A DNA stretch of 64,000 bases from Pinibacter soli (GCF_029961145.1 NZ_JASBRG010000007.1:1527174-1591173), one strand, 5' to 3'. Positions 16,726 through 27,277 are shown, counted from the stretch's first letter. Numbers and translations: made by a program. Notes: generated by a model not told the origin, from the letters alone.

Positions 16726-16840
16726 GCAATCATTTACCCAAAAAACGAGATCGTATTTTTTATTTTTAATACTGATAGAAAAGGTTTGTCTTAATTGAAT
16801 GATATAGGTTCCTACCATATCACAATTTTCTTTTTATTTG

Positions 16841-16878
16841 AAAAAAAAGAGGAGGCCATTATAGCCTCCCTCTTATAT
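16841..16878. terminator. Bidirectional terminator between convergent genes
   Basis: GAGGAGGC (16849-16856) pairs with GCCTCCCTC (16864-16872) with one bulged C. The hairpin is preceded by A8. It lies between the desaturase (+) and thioredoxin-like (-) genes, working best on the minus strand. Confidence 0.65.
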
Positions 16879-16983
16879 TGCACATGAGAGAAAAAAGCGA
16901 ACTGCTAATTTTTTCTGCGATAAATCCTGTTACTATAAAAGACTTTACCCCTTCCCCCATATTCATCTACAGCAACCGGTTCA

Positions 16984-18246
16984 TCAATTGGAAGTGCTGA
17001 TTTCTTTGGCCTTATTATCAGCTTCTTTTTTAGCCAGCTTATCTCTATAATCAGTTATCATGGTAATCTGCGAATCGATCCTCTTCGTTGACTTGTTCTC
17101 GCGAACCAGATTGTTCCTGATCTCATCGCCCACTTCCAGTGCTTTCTCAAAATGGAAATTTCTCCAAAGAATATAGAAGTATGTATCAAGATACTCGGGG
17201 TTGCGGTTCCTTGCCAAAAGATCTTCCATCCATTTTATGCCGTCGATACCAGCATCTCGTCTTCCTGTACAATTACCCAATAAGGCAGTCAGTGCAAGCG
17301 TATAGCTATCATCATTTTTTCCATATTTGTCAAGGAACGCGGTGCCACGTTTCATGTATTCCTTCACGTTATAATCGCCGGTGCTGTCCTGCACTTCAAA
17401 GGCACTGAAGAACATAGCATACTCTTCATAATAAGGATACTTTTTGGCTTTAAATTTCACCTTCGCAACTTCGTATTCTTTTCTCGTCTCTTTCCTTATC
17501 ATGCCTTTCAAATACCAGAGATAGGAATCAGCAATGTACTTGTCTATTTCAGACTGGCCAACAGTTGTGTAGTAGTCTTTCTTATTGTCTTCAATATAAT
17601 TAAACACAGGAGTGAAAGGTGTTACTTTGATAAAGTTTGCCAAATCGAATATATTCTTTCTTGCCTTCTCCTCTTTCTTTAAATTATTAAAATAAGTCTC
17701 GAAGTCTGCGTTCGCCTTTTCTGTACGATAAGCAGATTTGAGTGATCTGAAATACTTGCGAACAAATTCATCTTCTCTGTTACCGCTGTTCCATTCCTTT
17801 ATCAGCGATAATAAATTTTTGTCAGGGCTCAGTGCAATTTTCGCCAGCTCTATCAAGCCTTCCGGAGAAGTACCTCCAGCTGCTGAATGAATCAATTCTC
17901 CATTCTTATCCATGAACATAAGAGTAGGATATGCATTGATCTGGTATTTCTCCCCCAGCTTCACTCCTTTTCCTTTATCATCGCATTGCACTTTGCAATT
18001 AATAAATTGTTTGTTGAAAAAAGTTCCAACCTTTTCAACAGGAAAAACTTCTTGTGCAAGTGTTTTGCAGGGAGCGCACCAAGATGTATAGAAGTCCACA
18101 AATACAATTTTGTTTTCGGCTTTGGCCTTTGCAAGAGCAGAATCGAGGTCGTGCTCAAATTCAATACCCTGCGCATTCGTAACGAACGAAGAACCCATCG
18201 CTACGAGAATGATGCCTATGGATTTCCTGATTTTTTTTATGTTCAT
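16984..18246 (-). CDS. Exported thioredoxin-fold protein with long helical C-terminus
   Basis: The protein has 420 residues. Signal peptide 1-25 (VTNAQ) is followed by a thioredoxin-like domain (about 28-140) with active site WCAPC (56-60) preceded by KIVFVDFYTS, and the cis-Pro loop in YQINAYPTLMFMD. Residues 145-420 are helical and charged and resemble a repeat scaffold of the TPR type. It would act in the periplasm as a thiol reductase or oxidase. It lies downstream of a TlpA-type redoxin and the SusC/SusD operon but is separated from them by 337 bases carrying a palindromic repeat, so it may be a separate unit. Confidence 0.85.
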   Translation of the reverse strand: MNIKKIRKSIGIILVAMGSSFVTNAQGIEFEHDLDSALAKAKAENKIVFVDFYTSWCAPCKTLAQEVFPVEKVGTFFNKQFINCKVQCDDKGKGVKLGEKYQINAYPTLMFMDKNGELIHSAAGGTSPEGLIELAKIALSPDKNLLSLIKEWNSGNREDEFVRKYFRSLKSAYRTEKANADFETYFNNLKKEEKARKNIFDLANFIKVTPFTPVFNYIEDNKKDYYTTVGQSEIDKYIADSYLWYLKGMIRKETRKEYEVAKVKFKAKKYPYYEEYAMFFSAFEVQDSTGDYNVKEYMKRGTAFLDKYGKNDDSYTLALTALLGNCTGRRDAGIDGIKWMEDLLARNRNPEYLDTYFYILWRNFHFEKALEVGDEIRNNLVRENKSTKRIDSQITMITDYRDKLAKKEADNKAKEISTSN

Positions 18247-18334
18247 TTTAATACAGTTTATTTATGATTCAATGCCGTTTAGTTAAGGATGCTTTCATTT
18301 GCATGATGTTCCATAGCCCGAAAAGAAAAACTGC

Positions 18335-18431
18335 TTGTCATCCCGACGAAGGAGGGATCTGAGTGCATATCTTCGAAGAGTGTTCACAAGCGTTAAACCC
18401 AGATCCCTTGTGCCCCGGGATGACAAGCAAC
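18335..18431. repeat. Palindromic intergenic repeat (REP/MITE-like)
   Basis: Near-perfect outer arms (CTTGTCATCCCGACGAAGG, GGATCTG on the left; CAGATCCCTTGTGCCC, GGGATGACAAG on the right) enclose about 45 bases. The element sits in the 337-base gap between the two redoxin genes. The GTCATCCC...GGGATGAC ends are typical of high-copy extragenic palindromes; there is no coding content. Confidence 0.75.
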
Positions 18432-18583
18432 ATTCTTCCAATTCTTCAGACATCTTAACGAAACGACATCGATTTATGATTCGTATTGTGTGTCCAACTT
18501 ACAAATGATAACTACCTGATGACTTAAGAAAATATTTAAACCAACACTTTCTTAATACTCAGATTGCTTTTATTCTTTTCTTA

Positions 18584-19711
18584 TTAAAGCGGAAATAGTT
18601 CGGTAAGTTTCTCTTCCAATGCTTCTGCTCTCAGGTTCTTCGCGATGATCTTACCATTGGGATCCAGCAGTACATTTTGCGGAATGGCTCTGACAGAATA
18701 GAGTTGCGCTACTTCATTGTTCCATCCTTTGAGATCTGACACTTGTTGCCAGGTTAGTCCATCTTTTTTGATTGCGTTCAACCAATTTTGCTTCTCTTTT
18801 TCGGTATCAAGAGAAATGCCTAAAATGTCAAATCCCTTGTCATGAAATTTCGCGTACGACTTTACCACATTGGGGTTTTCAGCGCGGCACGGACCGCACC
18901 ACGATGCCCAAAAATCAACCAGTACATACTTTCCGCGGTAGCTGGATAGTTTTACAGGATTTCCCAACGTATCGTTCAGCGTAAACTCAGGCGCCACCGC
19001 CCCAACGGCTGTTTTTTCCATCTTGTCAAGCATTACAGCATAATCTTTACCAGCTTTGCTGTTTTGTACATTTTCTGAAAAAGATTTAAACAATGGAGCC
19101 ACTACAGCATAGTCAGGAATAGAGCCTCCGAATTTTTTCAGGGCATCAAGACTTACCACACTGCGTGGATGAGCTTTGATAAACGTTGTATATGCATTCT
19201 TTTGCTCTTCGTCAATTGCATTGTATTTTTTATCTAATTCAGCACGAACTGCTTTGTCTTTTTGTTTCTCTTGTGGCAATGCACGATAGTCGGCCATGAA
19301 TGCATCCATCTTGTCTGTCGAAGGTTTTAACGCCTGTATCAGATTTTCATAGTCGTCATTAATGTTCCCGGATATTTTGGCTGTCGCAAGAGAATCTTTT
19401 CCGTTTATTTTAATATTGCCGGATTCCAGGTACATGGTTTTCCGCTGTACATTCTTTCCCTTGATTCCATCACCGAGGTAACTAAAATTTATTGTTCCCT
19501 GTATAGGCTCTTCAATACTTCCTTTGAATGCAAATTTGCCTTTTATAATGGCAGAGGAATCGAAGATGGCCTGACTACCCTGGCGATAGGACAGATACGC
19601 CTTTGCAGGTGCGTCAATATCTCCTACTCTTCCGCTGATAGTAAATTCTGCTTTTTGTGCCAGCAATGTGCAAGGCAATAAAACTGCAAGACCGATTACG
19701 CTTAATTTCAT
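18584..19711 (-). CDS. TlpA-type thiol-disulfide oxidoreductase with DUF4369
   Basis: The protein has 375 residues. Signal peptide 1-19 (LLPCTLLAQ), a DUF4369 beta domain (about 22-120) and a helical linker (120-232) precede an AhpC/TSA-Redoxin domain (236-375) with active site WCGPC (271-275) in VDFWASWCGPCRAENP, and the cis-Pro in YSVRAIPQNVLLDPNG. It is a periplasmic thiol redox protein. The stop codon of the PKD-like lipoprotein gene is 19 bases upstream, so it is the last gene of the SusC/SusD operon. DUF4369-TlpA proteins frequently end such operons in Bacteroidota; what they reduce is unknown. Confidence 0.88.
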   Translation of the reverse strand: MKLSVIGLAVLLPCTLLAQKAEFTISGRVGDIDAPAKAYLSYRQGSQAIFDSSAIIKGKFAFKGSIEEPIQGTINFSYLGDGIKGKNVQRKTMYLESGNIKINGKDSLATAKISGNINDDYENLIQALKPSTDKMDAFMADYRALPQEKQKDKAVRAELDKKYNAIDEEQKNAYTTFIKAHPRSVVSLDALKKFGGSIPDYAVVAPLFKSFSENVQNSKAGKDYAVMLDKMEKTAVGAVAPEFTLNDTLGNPVKLSSYRGKYVLVDFWASWCGPCRAENPNVVKSYAKFHDKGFDILGISLDTEKEKQNWLNAIKKDGLTWQQVSDLKGWNNEVAQLYSVRAIPQNVLLDPNGKIIAKNLRAEALEEKLTELFPL

Positions 19712-19730
19712 TAATTGTTGTTTTACAAGG

Positions 19731-21311
19731 TTATGGTGCCTGGAAATTAAACGCAGTTATTTTTCCAAAGCCGCCGTATGTTTTTATGTATGCCGGATCT
19801 GTTACAAGTCCACCCACTCCCAGTGTTTGTAGCGGAATAGCGATGATCTTTCCTTCTTTGGTGTTTTCATTGTATGTACTTAACAGCAGCAATCTGTTAG
19901 CTGAAGTTGCAGCTATCCTTTGTGTATAGTCGTCAGGGGCAGTTAAACTCGGTAAAGACATTCTGCCACCTTTAATATGCATTTTCATTCCGGTGATCTT
20001 TTCTCCATTCGCAACGGTGTATCGCACGGTTGGACTTGTTCCACCTCCCGTCAACAGCGTTGTTGAATACACTTTAGTATCTGTTGCATAAAACAGCACA
20101 TTCTCCTGTGTAGATTCGGTATAAAATTTCGATTGGCCAATTTCAGGATTGCTGCTAAGATCATTTATAGCATAACCCATTTTGCCATTTACGGGCGATA
20201 ATACCGACAGCTGGTAAACAGCGTACTGGTCCAGATCCCTTGTCTTCATTACCGCAAATACTTTTTGATTATATCCTTCCTCCATGTTCAGACAAGTTTT
20301 ATTTCCCATGTTATTGGGATCATATGCCGGCGCGGGATTAGAGTTGTCAAATACAGGATAGGCCACTAGTGGCGCAGAGTTAGATGTGATGGTAGGCAAC
20401 ATCAGGAACCTGTTGTTTTTTTCGTCATAAATAGCTCCGCCGTTGGTATTGGCCGTTTGCAGGCCACACATTTTTTGACACGTGTAGTCTGTCTTGTCAA
20501 ACAGGAAAGCATACCCGTATTGGAAATTCGTTCCATACCGGCTATGCACTTTTCCGTTATTAACAAGATACTCGTGCGCATTATTTACAGCCACGCTCTG
20601 CACCATGTTCGGACTTATTGCAGCCGGAGGAAGTATGAAATTATCGTTCCCTAATTTAGTGTATACATAGCTGATAGGATTGATACGGGTTATGGCATTA
20701 TCTGTTATGCAAGTGAGCACGCGGTTGTTTTGATAGTTCATGTAAGCCACCCCCTTAACAATCCCTGTAAGCGGCGCTCCGTTGGCGGCGCTGTAGAGAT
20801 TTCTGTAAGTAAAGCTAACACTATCGTATAAGATGTTTGAAGTAAAATTATATGACATGATCAGGCTCAGATCACTATTGATTCCATCTTTTGTATCAGC
20901 TACTACTAATCCTTCACCAAAGCGCGGATTTACGGTCACGATCCATGAAAAGAAAGCCTTGAGATTGGTAGTGGTGTCTGTTACTGTCAATATAAGTGAA
21001 TAAGCGCTTGAATTCGGCGCCTCTGTAACTACTCCTTCCAGTTTCTTCTGCGTGCCTATGACACGTTTGTAACCCTGGAAATAATTCATGGTCCAGCTGT
21101 AGGTCAGATTGTCGGTGTTCATTCCCGCTTTGGAAATATTCGGACTAACCCTCAAAGTATCCATTTGAAATACAACATAAGAACCGGGAACGCCTGTTGT
21201 GTCAATAACAATAGGGCTGGGAGTATGTATATTATAATTGGTTCGGTCCTTTAAGCAGGATACGGCCAACACAGAAATGAACAGCAGTATGTATGGTGAT
21301 ATTTTTTTCAC
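19731..21311 (-). CDS. PKD-like surface lipoprotein of the SusC/D operon
   Basis: The protein has 526 residues with a GTG start. The lipoprotein signal (1-19, LAVSC) is followed by an Ig/PKD-like domain (about 35-130: LTYSWTMNYFQGYKRVIGTQ, SAYSLILTVTDTTTNLKAFF). The remaining region (135-500) looks like a beta-propeller, with blades such as NRFLMLPTITSN, TKVYSTTLLTGG and NRLLLLSTYNEN. This is the PKD-like family usually encoded behind SusC, SusD and DUF4843. The lipoprotein is probably exposed on the cell surface as a ligand-binding accessory of the SusCD transporter. Its ligand is unknown. Confidence 0.82.
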   Translation of the reverse strand: MKKISPYILLFISVLAVSCLKDRTNYNIHTPSPIVIDTTGVPGSYVVFQMDTLRVSPNISKAGMNTDNLTYSWTMNYFQGYKRVIGTQKKLEGVVTEAPNSSAYSLILTVTDTTTNLKAFFSWIVTVNPRFGEGLVVADTKDGINSDLSLIMSYNFTSNILYDSVSFTYRNLYSAANGAPLTGIVKGVAYMNYQNNRVLTCITDNAITRINPISYVYTKLGNDNFILPPAAISPNMVQSVAVNNAHEYLVNNGKVHSRYGTNFQYGYAFLFDKTDYTCQKMCGLQTANTNGGAIYDEKNNRFLMLPTITSNSAPLVAYPVFDNSNPAPAYDPNNMGNKTCLNMEEGYNQKVFAVMKTRDLDQYAVYQLSVLSPVNGKMGYAINDLSSNPEIGQSKFYTESTQENVLFYATDTKVYSTTLLTGGGTSPTVRYTVANGEKITGMKMHIKGGRMSLPSLTAPDDYTQRIAATSANRLLLLSTYNENTKEGKIIAIPLQTLGVGGLVTDPAYIKTYGGFGKITAFNFQAP

Positions 21312-21346
21312 AAAGGTAAATTTGATTTTATGAATTCATTTGCATG

Positions 21347-22072
21347 CTAAATCGGCATGGTAACCAGCTGACCGGCATAAGCTCCATCATCGTGTTTCAA
21401 TTCATTGCCAGGGTGCGCAGCGTTGTAGTTTATCAGCGCTTCCTTTACCTTTAAGCCATATGCCTGTATCTGGTTTGCGTTCCACCACCAGGTCACCGGA
21501 TCCGCAGCGGCTTGCGTAGGATCGTAAGGAAACGACGACACGCCCGCTGCCTGTATCATAAACTTGTACCAGCCTGTTGAAAATGGTGTTCCAAAATAAT
21601 ACTTCAACCATTTCCAGTTAGATGGCTGAATTATTTTTCCTGTCCACGTTATATCTACAATCGGGCTCAGCATCGGGTCCAGTTCATTAGAGCCCACCAG
21701 TTGAACTCTCATCTTTACGATAGAGGAATCTACCGTTGCATTTCTTTTTAGCACAATAGCCACTTTCCCATCAAAGCTGTTTCCGGGCACTTTACCCTGC
21801 TTGATTTCATAGAGTGTGGCCGGCACATTGGTGTTGCTGTCGTTAACGATCTGAATATTGAATGACCTGTCATGATCACTTTTATTTCCCGATAGTTTCA
21901 CCGCCAAATAAATGGTTTTGGCACTGGAGTCAATATCTTGTGTAAACGAGTAGGAATAGGTTGGTGCGGTAAAATATACTGCAGGGTCATCCTTGTAAAT
22001 TTTAATTTCCTCCTTTTTACAGGATGCTAAAAAGACAACTATGAGACTGGAATATTTTATTAATTGTTTCAT
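21347..22072 (-). CDS. DUF4843 lipoprotein
   Basis: The protein has 241 residues with a lipobox at FLASC. The DUF4843 pattern is visible in the N-terminal half (DDPAVYFTAPTYSYSF, KTIYLAVKLSGNKSDHDRSF, PGNSFDGKVAIVLKRNATVD). It continues with an aromatic C-terminal part (WKWLKYYFGTPFSTGWYKFM). DUF4843 lipoproteins accompany a class of SusC/SusD systems without glycan enzymes. The gene is in tight order with its neighbours (44 bases after SusD, 35 before the PKD-like gene), so it is co-transcribed. Function unproven, probably surface substrate binding. Confidence 0.85.
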   Translation of the reverse strand: MKQLIKYSSLIVVFLASCKKEEIKIYKDDPAVYFTAPTYSYSFTQDIDSSAKTIYLAVKLSGNKSDHDRSFNIQIVNDSNTNVPATLYEIKQGKVPGNSFDGKVAIVLKRNATVDSSIVKMRVQLVGSNELDPMLSPIVDITWTGKIIQPSNWKWLKYYFGTPFSTGWYKFMIQAAGVSSFPYDPTQAAADPVTWWWNANQIQAYGLKVKEALINYNAAHPGNELKHDDGAYAGQLVTMPI

Positions 22073-22116
22073 GATTGTTCTATTTAAAGTTTTGACTTTT
22101 GTTTTTTCGTGAGGGA

Positions 22117-23595
22117 TTATTGTCCTCCCATTTCGAGTTCTTTTTGCGGCAATGGCAGCACATATACACTGTTATCCATAAATTTTGAAGTGCCCGGAAT
22201 ACCTGCTTTACCACGTCTTTTGTAGTAGTAAAAGAGTTGTCCTTCGCTTACAAATTCCTTTCTGTATTCCTTTTCAATCTCATTAGTAACGCTGTCCTTT
22301 GAAATGTTCGTTGTCAAATTATACGAACTTGAAATCCCACGGTTTATTCTCACCGTGTTCAGATAGTTTACTGCATTTGCCTGGTTGCCGGTTTCGTTGT
22401 TGGCCTCGGCGAGTACATAGAACATTTCGGGGAGTTTAATAATAGGCATCCTGTCCTTGAATGTGGAATTTGTAACGTAGGTGAATTTCAGCAACAGGAA
22501 ATCCGTGGTGGAAACTTTATTGTACAATTCCTTGTAACGGTAATCTGACAATGACATGTTGGGCTTCGTTGCTGTTTCATACAGGTTATTTGCAACCGTA
22601 CCATTGTGATTGAGCCGCGAGTAATTGATATTGATACCATCTAAAGCATACTGCTGAATGAAGGGTTTCACTATGTCGTATAAATTCTGAACATTCAAAG
22701 AGAAAACATGCTCTGTGCTAAAGGTGTAGTCTTTGTTTACCGGATTAGGATCATTGATATTTCCGCTGTGAAAAGTAACGAGGTTCTGCATACCGCCTGT
22801 TATCACTTTATTGGCCGCAGCTATGGCTTTGTCATATTCTCCGGTCCACAGATACAAGCGGGCCTGCGTAGCTTTCACAGCAAAATAATTGAACCGCCCT
22901 CTTCTGTCGTTGTAGAACAAATCAGTGTTGGGTATTTCCAGTGTATTTTTTTTAAGCGTGATAGAATCATACGGTGCCAGTAATGCCTCTGCTGTATTAA
23001 GATCTTTCTTCAGCGAATCAATATAATCAGAAATCGTAACGGGAATTGTTTTCGCCTTTGAATATTTTGTAACATAGGGAAGAATTTTGGTGGTTAGTTT
23101 GGAAGGATCATTTGCAAGGTTTCCGTAGCCAAACAAACGTAGAAGATCAAAATGCAGGAACGCTCTCAATCCTACGCTTTCTCCTTTTATGAAAGCATAG
23201 TTTGCAGGATGCAGCATGCTTTTCTTCTGGTCTATATTTTCAATTAGATTATTCAGGTTAGCAATTACATTGTAATTGCCTGCCCAGATGTTTTCAATTT
23301 TTGGAACAACGGTTAATTGATCATATTGGTACAGCGATGCATAATAATAAGGATTGCTTGATGTTGCTATATAGTATTGTTGGCCCAGGGCATCAACGAA
23401 TCCAACGTTATTTTCAAAGCCGTAGGTGCTGGTATTTGTCATCAACAGGTAGTTCCCAATTAATGCATCTTTAAACCCCTGCTCAGATTCGAATAATTTA
23501 TTCGCTGAAATTTGCGACTTGGGGGAAATCTCCAGCCACTTTTTACAAGATGTTAATCCTGCGAAAAGCATTGATATTAAAATTAATTTCTTCAT
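22117..23595 (-). CDS. SusD/RagB-family surface lipoprotein
   Basis: The protein has 492 residues. The lipoprotein signal LTSCKKWLEISPKSQIS carries the typical SusD N-terminus. SusD TPR-like segments follow (GFKDALIGNYLLM, NYAFIKGESVGLRAFLHFDLLRLFG) and end in FVSEGQLFYYYKRRG and YVLPLPQKELEMG. SusD forms the lid over the SusC barrel and captures ligand at the surface. It is encoded 48 bases after SusC. The lack of glycoside hydrolases or lyases nearby argues against a classical polysaccharide substrate. Confidence 0.95.
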   Translation of the reverse strand: MKKLILISMLFAGLTSCKKWLEISPKSQISANKLFESEQGFKDALIGNYLLMTNTSTYGFENNVGFVDALGQQYYIATSSNPYYYASLYQYDQLTVVPKIENIWAGNYNVIANLNNLIENIDQKKSMLHPANYAFIKGESVGLRAFLHFDLLRLFGYGNLANDPSKLTTKILPYVTKYSKAKTIPVTISDYIDSLKKDLNTAEALLAPYDSITLKKNTLEIPNTDLFYNDRRGRFNYFAVKATQARLYLWTGEYDKAIAAANKVITGGMQNLVTFHSGNINDPNPVNKDYTFSTEHVFSLNVQNLYDIVKPFIQQYALDGININYSRLNHNGTVANNLYETATKPNMSLSDYRYKELYNKVSTTDFLLLKFTYVTNSTFKDRMPIIKLPEMFYVLAEANNETGNQANAVNYLNTVRINRGISSSYNLTTNISKDSVTNEIEKEYRKEFVSEGQLFYYYKRRGKAGIPGTSKFMDNSVYVLPLPQKELEMGGQ

Positions 23596-23643
23596 ACTGT
23601 TAGTTTAGTAATTGGTTATTCAATTCAGGGAAACCCACGGTTG

Positions 23644-26600
23644 TTAAAATGTTGTCTGGATCGAGAAAGAAAATTTTCTTGAAAACGGGTAAGACAACCC
23701 ACGTTCAACTCTTATAGATGATAGCATAAAGACATCATTCATATAAAAGCCGCAACGCAAACGCTCCATGCCAATACTTTTTACAAATTTCCATCTGTAG
23801 AAATCGTAAGAGAGATTTACAGAAGCGAGGCTGAATTCGTTTCTGTCCTGCACAAACCGGTCGCTTGGTTGTGTTCTCGTGTATTTTACAGTGTAAGTGC
23901 CATCGGGGTTTTGAACGCTCACTGCAGCAAGAGACTTGTAAGGCTTTACATCGCCCGGCTTTTGCCATGTGCTGTTTAACACTCTTTTATCTACGTTAAA
24001 ACTCATATCCACATTTTCAACCCTGTCTATCAATGTCTGATTGTATAGTTGCGCGCCATAGAGATACCTGAAAAACACGTTTAGTCCTAAGCCTTTGTAT
24101 TCGCCATTGAAACCAAGTGTTCCTGTTAATTTTGGCATATTATCGCCCACCACCTTCTGGTCAGCTGCAGAATAAGTGTAGGTTTTGTTTCCATTTTTAT
24201 CCAGGTAAATCTCCTGGCCATTTGCAGGATCTATTCCCATTGACCGAACCGCCCAGATAGAGTTCATTGACATGCCCTCGTAATATTTGACAACGGCTTT
24301 ATTATTGAACTTGTCGTTTGCAATCTTATCCTGGGCTTCATTGTAAGACCTTAAAGCATCCGAAATGGAAACTATCTTATTCTCGTTATGAATGGCCGAT
24401 CCGGTAACGGAAAAGAACGACCTGGTTTTCGGGTTGGCATAAAAAGTATAAGTAAGCATTCCTTCAATACCTATGTTCCTTATTTTGCCGAGGTTTTCTT
24501 TCACCGAAGCAAAGCCTGTGGAAGGAGCAACAGAGTAATCAATCAGGGTGTTCAAAGTATTACTCTGATACACATCTATACGACCAACCAATTTTTTCTT
24601 TATAGTAAAATCTAGCCCTACGTTATAATCCATTTTCTGCTGCCATTTCAGGTCCGGATTGGCAAGCCCCATCAGATAAGCGCCCAAATAATTCTGGTAC
24701 ACTTTGTCGAGCACATATTTGTAAGTGGCAATGGATTGATAAGAACTAAAGTTCTGAGAACCGGTTGATCCAACTGATCCACGTAGTTTCAAGCGATCAA
24801 ACAAGTTGAGATTCTGTACCCATTTTTCATTTTGAATGTTCCAGCCAATACCCGCGCTCCAAAAATTTCCCCATCTGTTGTTTGAGCCAAATTGAGAGGA
24901 AGCACTGGCCCTGTACGTAGCATCAACAAAAAAGCGATTGTCGTACGAATAGTTGGCAACCGACAACACGCCCACATCGCGGGAAGTTCCTTCTGTACCC
25001 GTTGGGCGGCTATTGTATTTGGCGTATTGATTAGCAAATAAGATATCGGTCATTCTATCATTAGGAAATCCTTCTGCCTGGTATATCACTTCTTCGAAGC
25101 TGTTCTCGCTGAGGTTACCACCAACGTTGGCAAAGAAGTAATGTTTATCGCCGAATAGTTTTGAGTAATTGATGTTAAGGTCGCCGCTGTATCTAACCTG
25201 GTCGCCTTCGTTGCGTTTATATGATCCCTTTCTGAAAAAATCGGCACCAGTATAGCTATCAAACTTTGCATAGTTGGCGGGATAAAACTCATCAGCCTGG
25301 TTTTTTGTAGCAGTCACCCCGGCTCTTAAAGTGGTTTTCAATCCCGGCAGGATAGTCATTTCTGTATAGAAATTATCCGTTACATCCAGGTAGTCATTTG
25401 TCAGTTTGATATTGAGCGTTGAATTGTACAATGGATTGGGTGCATATAAACTACCGATGCCAGAATATCCCGTATAGGGAATGATTCCGGTTTCAGCATT
25501 CTTCTTAACAATTCCAAATGAATCATACGGTGTCCAGTAAGGATTCATTTTTGAATAGTCACCAAAAGTGCCATAGGGCGAGTTCGTTCCTTTGTTGCTT
25601 GTTACACTTAAGATATCGCGGAATAACAACTTTTTGTACCTGTACGATAGTGAAATTGAAGTGGCGAAAGTGTTTCTGGATGAACCTTTCATTACCCCCT
25701 GAATATTGTTGTAAGAAAAATCGGCGATTACATTCAGATTCTTCTCCCCGAGTTCGACTGACAATGCATGTTTTTGTCCCAGGCCATTTCGCAGTGGCAA
25801 AGAAGCCCAGTCAGTGTTTACACCCGCAAGCACTGCCGAAAGATGGGCGTTATACTGTTGGTCCAGCGTTAATTGCGTTTGAAAGTTTGGAACCACTGTC
25901 GGGTTTTGAGAATACATGCCGTAGATCTTTTCGGCCTGCAACTTTTCAGCAGAGTTCATAAGATTATAGCTCGAAAGATCGGGCATTTCCCAATCAAGGC
26001 TTCCACTATAAGAAATCTTCGCTTGTCCTCCCGTAAGTTTTTTTGTTTCAATAACAACAACGCCATTGGCAGCTTTCGATCCGTACAAAGCTTTTGCGGA
26101 AGCGTCTTTCAAAATAGTAACACTCTCAATGCGGTTCATGTCCAAATCAACCACTTTTGTAAGACTGGCTTCAAAACCATCGAGAATAAAAAGCGGCTGA
26201 TTTGGATTATTAACATACCCACCTTTCAAGTCCACATCCTGTTGTTGAGGAAAGGAAGAAGTACCTCTTAAATTCATATCGGGCATTTGATTGGGATCAG
26301 AGCCCATAGTGAGGTTATCGAATATCATAAGAGAAGGTTCCAGAACCTTAAGGCTCTGCATAAGATTCTTGTTGTTCACTCTAAATAGATCTTCTTTGGA
26401 CAAAATAGTGACGGCCCCTGTAAAACTATTTTTATTCCTGTTAACGATACCGGTTACCACCACATCTCCCATTCCGGTAACCTTTGCACTTAAAGTCACA
26501 TTGATAACAGGTTCTCCCGAAATCACCACTTCTTTTGTAGTCATACTTGCGCCGCTAAATACAAGTACCTTATCTGAACTGGTTACAGATAGTTGATAAA

Positions 26601-27051
26601 AACCTTCGGTATTGGTAGAGGTACCCTTGTGGGTTCCTTTCACAGTTACCGATACACCGGCCAAAGCGTCACCCCCTTCACCGGTAACACGTCCTTTTAA
26701 AATCCTGTCCTGCGCTGACGCATATTCATTCGTGTTCGATTTAGAAGGTTCCTCCTTCTGTTTAATTACTATTTTTTTACCCTCAATAGAATAGTTGAGG
26801 TTTTTACCACTCAGGCAACGTTTCATTACATCATCCAGTGAGGCATTAGACACTTCGATGCTAACTTTTCCCGCACGGTTCAAAGTTTCATCCTTGCAGA
26901 AAAAACTGAAATTTGTTTGCCTGTTAATTTCTTTAAAAACGGTTTGCAGGGAAGCGTCCTTTAAGGAGAGACTAATGTTTTGGGCTTTGATGGACGCCAA
27001 TGTGAATAAGGAACTCAGAAGAACCAAAGTCATTTTCAATTTCATAAGCAT
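23644..27051 (-). CDS. SusC/RagA-family TonB-dependent transporter with STN domain
   Basis: The protein has 1135 residues. After a signal peptide (1-23) comes an STN domain (about 45-98), then a carboxypeptidase-regulatory-like domain (about 117-190: LKGRVTGEGGDALAGVSVTV), the plug (about 205-335; DPNQMPDMNLRGTSSF, QPLFILDGFEASL, LKDASAKALYGSKAANGVVV) and the 22-strand barrel ending with FSIQTTF. The STN domain is the element that signals to a FecR anti-sigma factor, and sigma/FecR genes lie directly upstream. It imports a large ligand with energy from TonB/ExbBD. A second ATG six bases downstream is an equal alternative start. Confidence 0.95.
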   Translation of the reverse strand: MLMKLKMTLVLLSSLFTLASIKAQNISLSLKDASLQTVFKEINRQTNFSFFCKDETLNRAGKVSIEVSNASLDDVMKRCLSGKNLNYSIEGKKIVIKQKEEPSKSNTNEYASAQDRILKGRVTGEGGDALAGVSVTVKGTHKGTSTNTEGFYQLSVTSSDKVLVFSGASMTTKEVVISGEPVINVTLSAKVTGMGDVVVTGIVNRNKNSFTGAVTILSKEDLFRVNNKNLMQSLKVLEPSLMIFDNLTMGSDPNQMPDMNLRGTSSFPQQQDVDLKGGYVNNPNQPLFILDGFEASLTKVVDLDMNRIESVTILKDASAKALYGSKAANGVVVIETKKLTGGQAKISYSGSLDWEMPDLSSYNLMNSAEKLQAEKIYGMYSQNPTVVPNFQTQLTLDQQYNAHLSAVLAGVNTDWASLPLRNGLGQKHALSVELGEKNLNVIADFSYNNIQGVMKGSSRNTFATSISLSYRYKKLLFRDILSVTSNKGTNSPYGTFGDYSKMNPYWTPYDSFGIVKKNAETGIIPYTGYSGIGSLYAPNPLYNSTLNIKLTNDYLDVTDNFYTEMTILPGLKTTLRAGVTATKNQADEFYPANYAKFDSYTGADFFRKGSYKRNEGDQVRYSGDLNINYSKLFGDKHYFFANVGGNLSENSFEEVIYQAEGFPNDRMTDILFANQYAKYNSRPTGTEGTSRDVGVLSVANYSYDNRFFVDATYRASASSQFGSNNRWGNFWSAGIGWNIQNEKWVQNLNLFDRLKLRGSVGSTGSQNFSSYQSIATYKYVLDKVYQNYLGAYLMGLANPDLKWQQKMDYNVGLDFTIKKKLVGRIDVYQSNTLNTLIDYSVAPSTGFASVKENLGKIRNIGIEGMLTYTFYANPKTRSFFSVTGSAIHNENKIVSISDALRSYNEAQDKIANDKFNNKAVVKYYEGMSMNSIWAVRSMGIDPANGQEIYLDKNGNKTYTYSAADQKVVGDNMPKLTGTLGFNGEYKGLGLNVFFRYLYGAQLYNQTLIDRVENVDMSFNVDKRVLNSTWQKPGDVKPYKSLAAVSVQNPDGTYTVKYTRTQPSDRFVQDRNEFSLASVNLSYDFYRWKFVKSIGMERLRCGFYMNDVFMLSSIRVERGLSYPFSRKFSFSIQTTF

Positions 27052-27277
27052 ACATACTTTGCTTGATTCCCGTTACACCGCTTGTCGATTCAGCGTGAAC
27101 GTGATCAAATGTTCGTAATAGTTAGTTTTGATATAATAGACCGCCAATTTATTGTTGGCAGGGTATTAACTGTGGCAGTTGTTAAGTATAGCGTTTCCGG
27201 TATTGTTAAATCTATAATTGAGACCTTTAACACCTCCTTTTTTGATTGATTAAAAAATAATTTATTAAGCTTCGATT